Source: Pseudofabraea citricarpa (taxonomy: Eukaryota; Ascomycota; Leotiomycetes; Helotiales; Dermateaceae). From it: DNA of 64,000 nucleotides. The translations under genes and the position numbers were made by a program. Where the stretch lies: assembly GCA_029641185.1 (NCBI GenBank), contig JAPWGK010000001.1, positions 2,430,501-2,494,500 on the forward strand, read 5' to 3'. This document shows positions 1 to 11,619 of the stretch, one piece after another; the first letter of the stretch is position 1, and every line of letters starts with the position of its first letter. The notes beneath the pieces are model-generated. The model made no database searches. It was not told the origin of the DNA and was given only the letters and a program-made list of their open reading frames with translations.

Positions 1-1033
1 TGGGTTAGCAGGTCTGTATAGTTTATAGTCTTTACGAGACTTTTGAAAGCAGTTTCTTGTAAACAAGAGATCGAAGTCCATTAATCCTTACTAGAGGAAG
101 GGCCACTGCGATGTGTTTGTTGGGGAATATTTGCTTAACTACATATATGAACCGGTATACGCGCTCTGCTCCCAGTCCCGCTAAACGGTGAATGAGATTC
201 AGGAAAGATAGCCACGCTAGCTAGCTGAAGATGAGAGGAGGAGGAGAGTGGGGACAAAGAAAGAATGCTGCCAGTTTCAGTGAGAAGGAAGGGTTTCATA
301 AGAAAACCGCAGCCCGCACTATATTTATTTCATTAACTACCAGTCCTCGGATCCAAAGCTCTTTCTCGTCTGGTTGGAGCCATCAAAAGTTAAACGACGC
401 CGACAGTAGCGATGCAGGTCATGTACCGGACGAGAAGGTGCTACGCCCGCGCAACCAACGGATCTGAGAATCTGGTATGCGATATGTGCCTGTTCAAAGC
501 ATGAATGAGGCCGCCTTTTAGTGTCTTATAAGGTAGCGTTCTTGAGCCGTTCTATAACTAGGTAGTTAGTACGTCCCAAGTACCACCCAATGGTCTCGTG
601 CAGTACTTTTAACACATAGCCCGAAGTACTAAAAGGTATAGTGGTACTGTTCAGTAGCTTACCTAGCAACTTTTACTTATCGTATGATCAAGTTCAAGTT
701 TGCACTACTTGGTATGCCCTCATCAGCTTCTAAGTTTGATGTTTGGACAAAGTGGTCGAAATGAGAGTAGATGAAAATCAAACCAGGAAAAAACCTTTGG
801 GATTCGAAGGATGGAAATTCAAAATGCATATGAAATGTAGGAAACCCGTGATACGATAAAAATTGTATTTAAAGCTGTTCCAGCAAACTGTGGTGGGAAC
901 TAGGTAGGAAAAGGTATGTAATCGTAAGCCACTCTCCAGTCCTATTTGTCCGTAATACTCCGAAACCATATCCAGGAATGATACACTTGCTATGTTACAT
1001 ACTACGCCCCTGCATTAAAACATGCTGCTATTG
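1..1033. other. Intergenic, no gene recognised
   Basis: No reading frame here looks like a protein family, and none has exon-like neighbours. The longest plus-strand frame (231-467, 78 codons) has a low-complexity basic start and no domain. The stretch lies downstream of SNF5, so its right end probably holds that gene's 3' UTR. Confidence 0.5.
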
Positions 1034-3326
1034 CTACTTACTCGCGGCGGCGCTTCTATTGTCGACCTTTTCTCTATGCTGTCGATTCTTCAGGTGAACC
1101 TCAAAATTGCCTACAGTCATTTCCGGCCCTGGAGTATAAAGTTTTCCAGGGCAGTCGTGACACCTAATTCGTGGTAAAAACATATATTTGATATCAGGAG
1201 GGAGTGGTGTCCCTAGTGGCGGTGCTGCTGTCGGCATATCTGTATTAATGTTAATTGCAGAGTATCGCATCATGCCCTCAAATCGGTCGTGTGGATATTG
1301 AGTCTTGAGGGTTTCAAGGCCTTCAACGAGCCATGCTGGTGGTGGTGGCTGGTAATATATTAGCATGAAATTCAACAAACAAAAAAACACCTTGAGCACC
1401 CAATCCATCGAGGGTAATATGCCACCCGATCTTTATGGTTGCACTGCTATATGTGCGTTTCTTATAAAAATCAAGTGAACTTACAGCTGGAGGTTGCCCT
1501 GAGGCCGTGGGAGGGGGAGCATCAACCCGACCAATTTGGACTTGAGGATTTGGGGTAGTAGCTGTTGCTAAAGGTTGAGTCTGCGTCCCAGGCGTAGATG
1601 GTGGCCCCATCGAACCCGGAACTGGCGTTCCGGCAGTAGGAGTTGATCGATTGATGGATGAAGTCTGTCGTAAGTGTGGCGGACGACTAGTCCAAATCTT
1701 CGCACCTCGCTCCAAAGTTTTCAATTTGTCTTTTGGAACTCGTAACTTGACTATGAGTGTAGGGTCTGGAGTTTCATCCTTGAGATCACTTCGTCCAATT
1801 CTCCTCGATGTTCTTGTCTCATGGTGATGAGCCATCAGAGCCTCGGGCGTTTCTGACCTGCCCAGGTTTGCCATCCTTTGCTGCGCGGCTGTAGCAGCCC
1901 CTCTAATACCCCGAGTTCTTGCGGTGCCAGTTTGCACGGGCAGAGCAGGAGAGTCAGGTGATGAATCTTCGCTCTCAGAGGAATCGCTGAGGTCTCCCAT
2001 TCCTGGCCCAGCACCACGTTTCCCTCTCCCAGTAGGACCACCAACACGCTTATATAACCGACTGTCTTCAACCGTTTCTGCCGCACCTGGAAGCACGGAG
2101 GAAACAACAAGAGTCCGAACAGTCCTCTGTCTGTCCTTCAAGTCTGGAAGTGTTGGTCCACCTCTCCGATTGACTGACCTCTTTTGTCTTCTTTGCTCTC
2201 TAGAAAAGATAACTTCATTGCGTTCTAGATCTGCCTCCGTCAACTCATACAGAATTGGTGCATACTCTCTGGCCTGCTGCTGCGGTCTGAACACAGATGG
2301 GATCGGAGAAGGTAGAAACGCGGCGACCAAGTCAGCGTCTTCTAGAGGCCGCCCATCCATCTCATGCCCGACAATGAACAAACTCCGAGTGAAAAGCTGA
2401 CTCTGTTCTCGTATACAATGGGCAATAGCAGTTGTAAATTCCCCGGACAACTGCAAGTCCTTGGTCATGCTTTGTGCGAACTCTTCTGGCGAGTTGAGCG
2501 GATTGTTAATATCCCATTCAAACTTGTCCTCGAGCGTGGTCGGACCAATAGTAATATTTAATTTAATCAATATTCGCATTTCATCGTTCTTGTAGGCCGA
2601 GTAGGGTAGTTCTGGATCCAACGCGGGTTCTTCTATGTATGGAGGGGGATAAAAATCCATCAATTGCTCCGCCAATTGGGTTTTCACTTGCTCAAATACT
2701 GGCTCTGCTGCTGGGAGGGTCAGACCAAGGTCTTCAACAAGTTGCGCCGCAAATAATTCTTTGGACGTTACGCGATCGTGGAAGTTCCAAGTAAATGTAT
2801 CGCGAAGCTTAACCTTATCCCAATCCACATCTATCCTTACTGGCATCAATTCCTCGACCTGGTCGGCCTGCTTGGCCATGTCCTTGCGCTTGATGCGAAG
2901 CTTGCTGGTCTTTTTGTGTCCTAGCCTGGGTTTGGCGGCTGGATATAATATCCTCGTAGGCCCGTCGGTATGCCCATTGCCATAGCCACTGTAGCCCATT
3001 CCATACAATCGACTGGGAGGAAACCATTGGCGGTAATCATTACGAACTCTTTTCCAATCCTCTATCTCCTTGTTCATGTCTACATATCGGTTCTTCCGAT
3101 TGTCTTGGTCGGCAACGATCGCGGCTGTGTGCAAAAGGTCCCGATTGACGTATTGATCGAGAAGGACATCTTTAAGAGGCGGGCGCTGTCGATGAGCCAG
3201 CGACGTTGAGGCAGATGCGGATGCGGGTGCTGTAGAGGTTGTGGTTGTGGACACAGCTGGTGGTGCGGTAGAGGTTGAGGGTTCAGAGGCAGAGCCTGGG
3301 GAAGGCTGCTGGGTATCGAGCGCCAT
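1034..3326 (-). CDS. SNF5: SWI/SNF (BAF-type) chromatin-remodelling subunit Snf5/INI1
   Basis: Core subunit of SWI/SNF-class ATP-dependent remodellers, acting in the nucleus. Two exons, complement(1034..1348, 1485..3326), give 718 aa. The intron has a GTAAGT donor at 1484 and an AG at 1349, and joins QPPA to PPPPAW in phase 0. The two SNF5 repeats lie at about residues 160-230 (starting MPVRIDVDWDKVKLRDTF) and 250-320 (starting RILIKLNITIG), followed by the RQKRSVNRRGG basic stretch. A C-terminal Cys pair (RCHDCPGKLY) resembles the GATA-like finger of fungal Snf5. The open frame runs to 3365 but opens with GTG, so the first ATG at 3326 (MALDTQQ) was chosen. The stop codon overlaps a GTAAGT sequence, so a small extra 3' exon is possible. 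It is divergent from the Ebp1-like gene. Confidence 0.93.
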
Positions 3327-4076
3327 TGCGAGCGCATTCGCGATCGCTATGCGACACCTCCACACTGGTAATTTGAGGGTGGGTGACTATTTTGAGGCTG
3401 TTGATATTCTGGCGTAAAGCGCGTCTCGTGGATGGATGAAAGCGTGATCTTGCAGCCTGAGAGCCTTAGGTACTTACTTCCATGTTCCACGTTCGAGGTC
3501 CAGTGGCTGGTGACTGGCACGTGACTGGATGATGAGGTGGTCTGTGTCTGTCCATGTCTGCACTTTAGCGAGGAAGGCGAAAAATGAATAGGAGAGGAGA
3601 GGGGTGAGAGAGGGGTCAAACGGCTTATTTATTCACTTACCGTAAAGGCTCATTACAGTACCGGTACAGCAGAAGCATCATGTGCTTCAAAGCAGAAATG
3701 AGTTTATCGCATGGGAAAAGCCAGATATCCAGATGAGGATGAGTTTTTTCTTTCTCTGTTGATTCTGGAGTATCTCAACACTGTTGTCCCTCCACGTATG
3801 AATGAGTCTCGTACCGTACTGTAGGTATGTACCTATGCAATAGCTCCCTCAGCTACCTACGTGTACGTAGCCAGTGGGCTGTTCCCAGCCGCCGTAACAG
3901 AGCCGACAGGGGTGACAGCAACAACAGGTCGTTTAGCGCCCACAATAACATCATTGTCCTAGGACCACCAGACATCTCGACGAACTCCACACGCTCTCTC
4001 TCCTCCTTCAATCCTTCGAACAACAACCCCAAAACTGACCTTCTTGTATCGACCTGCTTCATTCATTGCCGCAAAC
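3327..4076. promoter_or_regulatory. Shared upstream region of SNF5 and the Ebp1-like gene
   Basis: This is a 750-bp divergent intergenic region with no credible reading frame. It should hold both 5' UTRs and promoters. Pyrimidine-rich tracts (for example around 3990-4020) precede the plus-strand start, which is common upstream of highly expressed fungal genes. No specific operator was recognised. Confidence 0.5.
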
Positions 4077-5546
4077 ATGGCCGACAAGAAAGAAACCACC
4101 GAGGAGATCGGTAAGTCATGATCCTATCCTCAGAATCCCTCGACAAACCCCCACCAACCCCGCTATTCTGCACCCGGGTGAAGATTTCAACAACCCGGAC
4201 TGACTTTTCCCATCAACAGATTATACTCTGAACAATCCCGATACCCTTACCAAGTATAAGAGTGCTGCTCAGATCTCCCAGAAGGTGCTCGAGGCGGTTA
4301 CAGCTCTCTGCGTTGCCGGAGAGAAGATCGTCACCGTCTGCGAGAAGGGAGACAAGCTTCTCGATGAGGAGATTGCAAAGGTCTACAGAGGCAAGAAGAT
4401 CGCAAAGGGTACATCATCTCGCACATCGGCCATCTTTGTTTTGACTGACACTTACGCAGGTATCTCCCACCCTACGACTGTCTCCCCATCCTCCTTCGTC
4501 ACCCCTTACACCCCTCTCACTTCGGATGAGACGGAGGCTGCAGTTGAGCTCAAGCCTGGAGATGTTATCAAGATTCAATTAGGTGCCCAGATTGATGGCT
4601 TTGGAACGATCGTTTGTGACACCATCATCATCCCTTCCGCCGACAATGCAAACAATGAGATCAGTGGTCGCGAAGCCGATTTGTTACTAGCCACACATTA
4701 CGCCAACGAGGTTCTTCTGAGACTCTTGGTCCCCCCTGGACTTCTTGCGACCGGAACCGACGAAGAGAAGGCAAAGGCTGCAAAGATCAAGGCTCCCACT
4801 CAGAGTAAGATTACGTCGATTCTAGAGAAGGTTGTCAAGAGCTACGACTGCAACCTAGTCGAAGCCACAACTTCCTGGTTATTCGAGAGGAACGAGATTG
4901 AAGCGCCAACCAAGAAGATCGTCTTGGCTCCTCATGATGGTGGCAAGGGTGATGGTACTCCTGACGTGGGTGAAGTCTGGGGTGTGGAGATGGGTGTAAG
5001 TCTTGGTTCAGGAAAGATCAAGACCTTGGAAAACAGACCAACCCTACATCGTCGAACTACACTCACATATGCCCTCAAGCGACCTAGCTCCAAGAAGATC
5101 CTGAACGAGGTTGTCAAGAAGTTCGGTACCTTCCCTTTCAGTTTGAGACAATTGGAGGATGAGCGTGACGCAAAGGTTGGTGTTGTCGAGTGTGTCCGTG
5201 GTGGTGTTTTCAGACAATACGAGGTTGTTGGAGACAAAGATGGTGATGCTGTCGGAAGGCTGCTCACAACCATTGGTATGTTTTTTGAATCACGTCTCCG
5301 AGCATGTCTGACTTTCTATTAGCCATAACAAAGAACGGACTTCAACGCTTGGCTGCCCCTCCATCTCCAGACTTGTCGAAATACAAGACCGAGAAGAAGA
5401 TTACCGACGAGGAGGTTCTCAAGATTCTAGAGCAACCTTTGGCAAAAGAGGTCAAGGCAAAGACCAAGAGCAAGAAGAAGAAGAAGCCAGCCAAGAAATC
5501 CGCCGCTGCCGATGAGGAGGAGGAGAGTAGCGACGAGGAAGAGTAG
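4077..5546 (+). CDS. Ebp1/PA2G4-like protein (methionine aminopeptidase fold, curved-DNA-binding family)
   Basis: Homologue of human PA2G4/EBP1 and fission yeast Cdb4. These proteins keep the methionine aminopeptidase pita-bread fold but act in ribosome-associated and nucleic-acid-binding roles rather than as peptidases. Exons 4077..4110, 4220..4408, 4460..5275 and 5323..5546 give 420 aa. Splicing restores family sequence such as KKIAKGISHPTTVSPSSF and TTIAITKNGLQRLAAPP. The C-terminus is a lysine-rich run (KSKKKKKPAKK) followed by an acidic tail, matching the RNA-binding tail of the family. The second intron (4409-4459, 51 nt) has no in-frame stop, so its retention would simply insert 17 residues. 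The start is ATGGCCGACAAG, with A at -3. Confidence 0.92.
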
Positions 5547-6553
5547 AGCACGTGACTGATGGATACCACCCTAGATTTAAGTTGTCTTGCTTCTCAAGGC
5601 AAATTCAGGTCTTTTCTTCTTCACTCTTGTTTGCTGCCGAGACTGCTATAGGGCTTCTCAAGCTATTCTGGCTCTACTCAGACTCGGTCTCCTCCTTCGA
5701 GACCGTGTGGACTATCATGTCATGTGTCTCAACGCGATGGAAATTCTGCGGCACACAACATGGATATAGTACTAGACTAGAGCAGTAAGGCTTCTCGGAA
5801 TTTAAGAGATATGCAGCAAAATTATGATTTCTTCTGAAGCATTTGCCATTGTCATGACCGGGCATGATCTTATCTCCTCCTCTCCTCTCTCTCGCTCTCT
5901 CTATAACGACGTGGCTCGAGGTGAAAGACTCGGGAGCATTCCATGATGCTAAATGCTAGTATACCTAGCTACCTGGCTAGATCTCCGTACGCCCTAGAAA
6001 GACGGTGACTAGGTACGGTAGTTGAGTTTAGTATGCCGTAATAACCCTTAGTGATTTTCGGATTCAGATCTTGTCCCTAGGCGACAGGAATAATTGATGA
6101 CCTTCATCGGCGGACGCCCGTGCTCAGCCTGGGGTGCGCGATACGCACAGAATAATTGCAGAATTCCTCGAAGCAGCAGCCCGGCATTTGCAATCCTGTT
6201 TTTCCCACGGTACGAGGATATATTGCTTCTTCGAAGACTGCGGTTATTGTCCAACGAGAAGGTATTGCCAAATTGCGGCTAGTCTCAGAAAGTGCGGCCA
6301 TCCGAGGGGACCACCCCCTTCGCTTGTGAGGTCAAAAGAAAGGAGGAGCTTTCAACATCCAACCGCCTCAGCGCGTTGCTCAACAGCCATAGAAACCTAT
6401 AACCCAGTAGATTAGGCCGCATATGATATCTATGAGAAGAGAAGTAGCAAAACCCCCCCATCTCTGCGCGTGTGCACTTGGACTAACTGTTTTCCAGGGA
6501 CCTTAAAATTGCCGTCGCAATCTCGAAAGGAGCGACCGGGGGCGACGGCCATC
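5547..6553. other. Intergenic, upstream of the Rco1-like gene
   Basis: About 1 kb without a supported gene, containing the Ebp1-like 3' UTR and the promoter and leader of the Rco1-like gene. The Rco1 frame is open back to 6470 but lacks an ATG there. A CT-rich run lies at about 5876-5903. Confidence 0.5.
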
Positions 6554-9500
6554 ATGAGCAATTCAAGGCCAACGCGGTCGCGCATCTCGAGCCCATTCGT
6601 GCCAGCAAATGCCACCAGCGACCCTTCAAGGACGTCGCGGGACTCTGCGGGGAAAGTGCAGACATTTCTGGATACGTGGATGGAGCCGCCATTACCAACA
6701 CCACGACCGAGTTTTGCAGATGCTGGAATTGCGAGGCATGGTGTTGTCGCGAACATGGCTCCTCTGGGCACGCGCCCGAGTCTTAAGGTCATGAAAAGCG
6801 CGCGAGCTGGAAGTGCGGATAGTGCCAGATACGCTCCGGTGGCAAGGAAGTCTGGATTGGGATTATCTGCTGCATCCTCTTCCACAGCCTCGCGAGAACC
6901 TGAGCTCGAAGCGGAAGGCACAGCTGAGGGAACTCCAGAGCCTTCAAATATGGCTCCTGTCACAGAGGAAGAACTTGCAAGGTCAACGTCAATACAAGCC
7001 GAAGTTGTTGAGTCTGAAAAACCAACAACTCCGGCCCAGCAGACAAGTCCTCTGCCAATACCGAGTTCACCACCTCCGCAAGATCCTGTAGCCCTGCCGC
7101 CTCGGCCCCAGGATGTTAGCAATGTGAAGGAGACTGCGAACCCCAGCGTGCCGCAGAGCATTTTGTCTGTACATTCGCCGCTTCAAGCTCCATCGCCTAC
7201 ATCTGTGGCAGCTTTGATCTTAGCGGCTAATCCACCTCGAGTGCATCAATCACCATATGGACCACCGCCTCCCCAAGTTTCTCAAAGTCCCCATTCTCAG
7301 ACGTCTCCAGCCCCGGCTTATAAAGGGACCCATGCCGATTCTGCGCATGACCCTTTCCTGCACATGCAGAGGCATCCGCTAAGTGTGGAGAAGGTGGACA
7401 GAGTCGTTGAAAACGCCGTAAATATTGCAGTTGAACAAAGGAGGTGGCCTACTGCATATGCTCTTCGGACGTTGTGGGATGAGCATCGATCTGACACACG
7501 GATCGTCAAATTATTTGATTGTATTTACGATCAACGTGCATCTGAAGAGCAGAGACGGGAATTCGCTGCGTTGATGAAGCACAAGAAGAAGGAGGGCAAG
7601 AAGGACAAGACTGCGGACTACTATTTCAACGGTGATGGTAGCGATGCGCCCGTACTTCCACCACCACCTCCTCAAATACAAGCACCGTTGTTCGCAGGAG
7701 CTATAGGCACGCCTGTCTTCCGCACACCAGTCTACAAAACGCCGTACCAAACGCCATATTCAGCTCCTCCACCTGCACCATCAACGTCATCCGCCCATAA
7801 CCCCAAGACACCAGCTCCCATCTCAGATCCACAGCAAGATAGCGAGTCTACAACAACGGTTGCGTCTCCGTCTGCAAGCGCAGACGGCACCCCTCGCCCG
7901 AACAAAAAGCACAAAGGGAACAATTTCCAAGCTTCCGAAATCGAGATGGACAAAGCATTCAACAACGGGACTAGCAGTGTCACGACACCCGAGCGACCGC
8001 TAGCGAGAGAAAGATCAAAGTCCCTATCCTCAGAATCCTCACTCTCTTCTCTGGACGAGGGAGTAATCGCAGCAGGCGAATTCATGAGCCCAGTGGGAGC
8101 GAGCCACACTCCTCGCGCCAACAATGCCGAGAGCCCTTCGCATGCACGCAACAAGCACAACCAGCCAATCAGCTCGTCTAAGGCGCTCGGGCCCAAAACA
8201 CATACTTTTTCGACCGCCACGCTTCCATCTTCCTCTTCCGTTACTCAACAACCTGCATCGTCATCGAGGACCACCACCGATCTCAACAACGAAATGCCAT
8301 CTGTTGTTGTTCCATCATCTCCACTACCACAGCAACCGTTTTTCAAAGCAAAGAAGGATCAAAAGGGTGTCACGGGGCCAATATATGACGCGAATGACTT
8401 GCCCAGTCGACAGAAGAGGAAAGCAAAGGATGTCACTGAGAACGCTGCTCATGTTCGACAAAGTTTTGATCGCCATCGCAACGCCGTGAGTGCGTCAAAC
8501 TGTGGCAGCTCTGAAGGACAGGCGCCAGTAAAACGTCCTACCAAAGTGCGACTCCTCAACAACGGCCGAAGATTCAACTATGATTCTGAAGCAGGAAGTT
8601 CTCCAACCAACCTAGATTTCAAACCTGATCTGGCGCCGGGGTCAAGATCTAATTCCCGTGCTGGGACACCGGTCAGTTCGACGCGACCTTCAAGGAAACC
8701 AAAGTCAGGTACTGGTCTTCGCGTCAAGTCATCGTAAGTCATTATCAAATCATCGAGTTTCATCACCGTTCTTGGTGTCATTCATGTCATTCGTGTTATC
8801 GTTAGCCTTTAAAACCGGTACAACCAAGTGGTTGCCTTGTGTCGTTGAGAGGCTTGTTTTGCGTTGCCTAGCAGGCGTCTGTACACTACGTTGTGCGACA
8901 CGAGCAAGTATCATGATGTCTTGTTCAATTTCAATCAATCCTGATTCTCATGGGCTGCATCTTGCTAACATATCCTGACTGTAGTCCAATGAAAAAGAAA
9001 GGTGGAACAGCTGGCATTCCGAGAGCGGGCGGTGAACGAAGTCCTGTCGGGAATGGCACAACGCAACAATCTCAGGTATGCTACCCCCAAATTTCAAAGT
9101 ATATGTTGTCTTCCCCTCCTGCTTTCATTATTCGATGTAGCCCCTTTGCGAGCCTTCAGGATTTCATCCGTCGGGAATTCGAGCCTTCGATTCCGGGGTT
9201 GCAAACGCCAGTGCGGCAACCTGCCCCATCCGGGTTTACCGAAACCGTGACCCCCACCGCGATGAAACTTGCCACTTTCCTGATATATCCAGTCTGTATT
9301 GTTTGTATTGACGTCTTTATTAGCCAGAATCCGATGACTACTGCTCAGCCTGTGGTGGCAATGGTGACCTTGTTTGTTGCGATGGATGTGTTCGATGCTT
9401 CCACTTCAAGTGTGTCGATCCGCCTATGAGCCAGGGGGCGCTCCCTGACGAATGGTACTGCTACAGCTGCCATCCTGAAAGGAACGATCCAATTTTAGAA

Positions 9501-10698
9501 GACCACAATGTTTTTGGGTCATTGTTGTCTCATATGGACAGCAGAAATCCCAGTGCTTTCCATCTCACGAAGGACATTCGTGAGTTCTTCGAAGGCGTGA
9601 AAACTGGCGCTGAAGGAGAATATGAGGAAATCGCTGCACCTGAAAAGACGAAGTTGGTTTTATCTATTTATTCCACGTGGAGACTATACTGACGATTAAA
9701 AGGAACCGTCCAGGTTACGATGAGGCTCCTGATTACTTCAAGCTGAAAGATAGTAAGGGGAACGCTATCATTTGCCATCTCTGCCACAAGTCAGCTTCTG
9801 TTCCTGATCGGATGATCATTCCATGTGGCTTTTGTGGATTATCATGGCATCTCGACTGCTTGGATCCTCCTTTAGCAAAGGAGCCACCAGTTGCCAAAAA
9901 GTGGAGATGCCCTGCGCATATTGATGATCTTATGTCATCTGTACCAGGAAATTTAGGCCCTGCACATCGTTTCCGCAAGATTAAGGGTGCTTCCGCAATT
10001 ACACCTGCTTTCTCTCGTGGCATTAAAAACAATGGGTACATTGAAATCGAAAACGCAGCCAGCGACGAAGAGGACGATGACTTCTTCGAGCAACGAGAGT
10101 ATGGTCAAGTGTACAAGCTTCCAGAGAGGGGTATCAAACTTGACTTTATCTCACGGTAAGTGCACACAATGTAGGATTTGCGAACAATCAAACTAACAAA
10201 CATGTAGGGTCAAGAGTACATGTCATACTGATGGATACAACCCACAGTTTACAGCGCCCATCAACTCATCGCAAGCTCCAAATTCAGAACCACCGCCAGC
10301 ACCATCTGAACAACGATCCGTTATGGAGATTCAGGCTGCTTTGAACATGGCTCTTATTGCATCTCAAATTCCAGACAGCACGCAAAAACTAATCGACGCA
10401 CTGATTGTAAGTCATCTCGAATAGCCTCCGCCTCAAATGACGTCAGCACTAACTATGAACCCTTTAGGCTCAAGCACCACCACATGTCCTTAGCATGATT
10501 GCACAAGGCGATGCCACCAATTTTGAATCGAGCAGCCTTACGGACAATGAGCATGGTGCACTAGCTGCAATGGAGCAACTGATCGCTCAAATGCGGAGCG
10601 GCCATAATGCGAAGGCGAAGATGGCAACACCACCTCTAGACGAAACTAACAAGATAACCACCGAGACCCTGGACGAAGATACTGATATGTTGACTTGA
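6554..10698 (+). CDS. RCO1: Rco1-type double PHD-finger protein, Rpd3S histone deacetylase complex
   Basis: Rco1/Cph1 family: the subunit that brings the Rpd3S deacetylase to transcribed chromatin. Exons 6554..8733, 8985..9075, 9160..9291, 9324..9652, 9703..10155, 10208..10406 and 10468..10698 give 1204 aa. The first 700 or so residues are Ser/Pro-rich and probably disordered. PHD finger 1 begins at about residue 808 (YCSACGGNGDLVCCDGC, then CFHFKC and WYCYSC). PHD finger 2 begins at about 935 (CHLCHKSASVPDRMIIPCGF, then HLDC). Two PHD fingers separated by a linker is the Rco1 arrangement. The exon 3/4 junction is uncertain: keeping the TAMKLATF segment needs a 32-nt intron at 9292-9323, while a GTGACC donor at 9247 would give a 77-nt intron and drop that segment. 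The frame opens at 6470 with GTG, so ATG 6554 was used. Confidence 0.87.
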
Positions 10699-11619
10699 GG
10701 TCTCTACCATAACTCCCAGTCAGGACACAGACGCTGTACTGGAAGTCGTTCTCATATAGCAGACATATATTTTCCTTGCAGCACGTTTCAAGCTTTACTT
10801 TCTTCATTAGCACAGCGGGTATATGCGTGTATCATACGGCGTCACGGGAGACCCTTCATTAAAGGGAGGGATAGGATGAGAGTGTGATTTCGACCTTTTC
10901 TTGTTTTGGAAGATACCTAAAGACAACCAGCAACACTTTGTGCTTGATTAGCATAGATCGTGCTGGGATGCGAAGAGAGAGAGTAGTCCCTTCTACACTA
11001 CCTGCATTGAGTATTATCTGTATGTACCTAGTAGAATAGCAATTGCAGAGATGTGGTAGGATGGCTAGCAAAAATACCATTTGCCCATCGATATATTAAG
11101 ATTGATGAAACTGCTTCCCTTTGAGCTGTCGAGTCCATGCGAACCATCATAGAAAAACGGACAACAGGAAAGCATCTTTGTCTGGCTCACTAATGACTAG
11201 CTAAATGCATTATTCTCGAAATAAATTCTCATTTTTGATACAGAGACTAACTAACCATAGTTATATCATATCCATAATTACTTTTCGCATCTCCGCATCT
11301 CAGCCTCTCCTCTTGCTCTGGCGCCCGCACGCACTCCTTGCCCATTACCCAGCCAACAAACAAAACAGATGCTCAAACACAGAAGAGCAAAATAAGGACG
11401 AAAAGAAAAACCGGACGAAGAAGCGACGGGTATCAATGGTACTTTATGACACTTTGTACAGGATTGCATGCACCATTAATTTTCCTCTTCTTCTGTGGCG
11501 GGCAGTTAAATGAAGCTAGAGAGCCAAAATGGAAAAAAAGATAAGATACAGACGCTATGCAAAAATGGCAAAGAAAAGGGAAGAGAGGACTGGAGAGAAG
11601 AGGTGAGACATCGTGTTCT
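10699..11619. other. Convergent intergenic region between RCO1 and PDS5
   Basis: Tail-to-tail gap of about 0.9 kb holding both 3' UTRs. No reading frame in it resembles a protein family, and I see no RNA gene. Confidence 0.5.

Noticed and set aside
231..467. A 78-codon plus-strand frame at the left end
   Set aside because: No domain, no splice partners and no family resemblance.
6430..7161. A 243-codon minus-strand frame
   Set aside because: Antisense to the Ser/Pro-rich start of RCO1; its Gly/Ser-rich product is a codon-bias artefact.
9284..9323. ATATCC-like sequence as a U12-type intron start in RCO1
   Set aside because: It does not match the full U12 donor, there is no AC end, and U12 introns are essentially absent in most ascomycetes. 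The GT-AG option is simpler.
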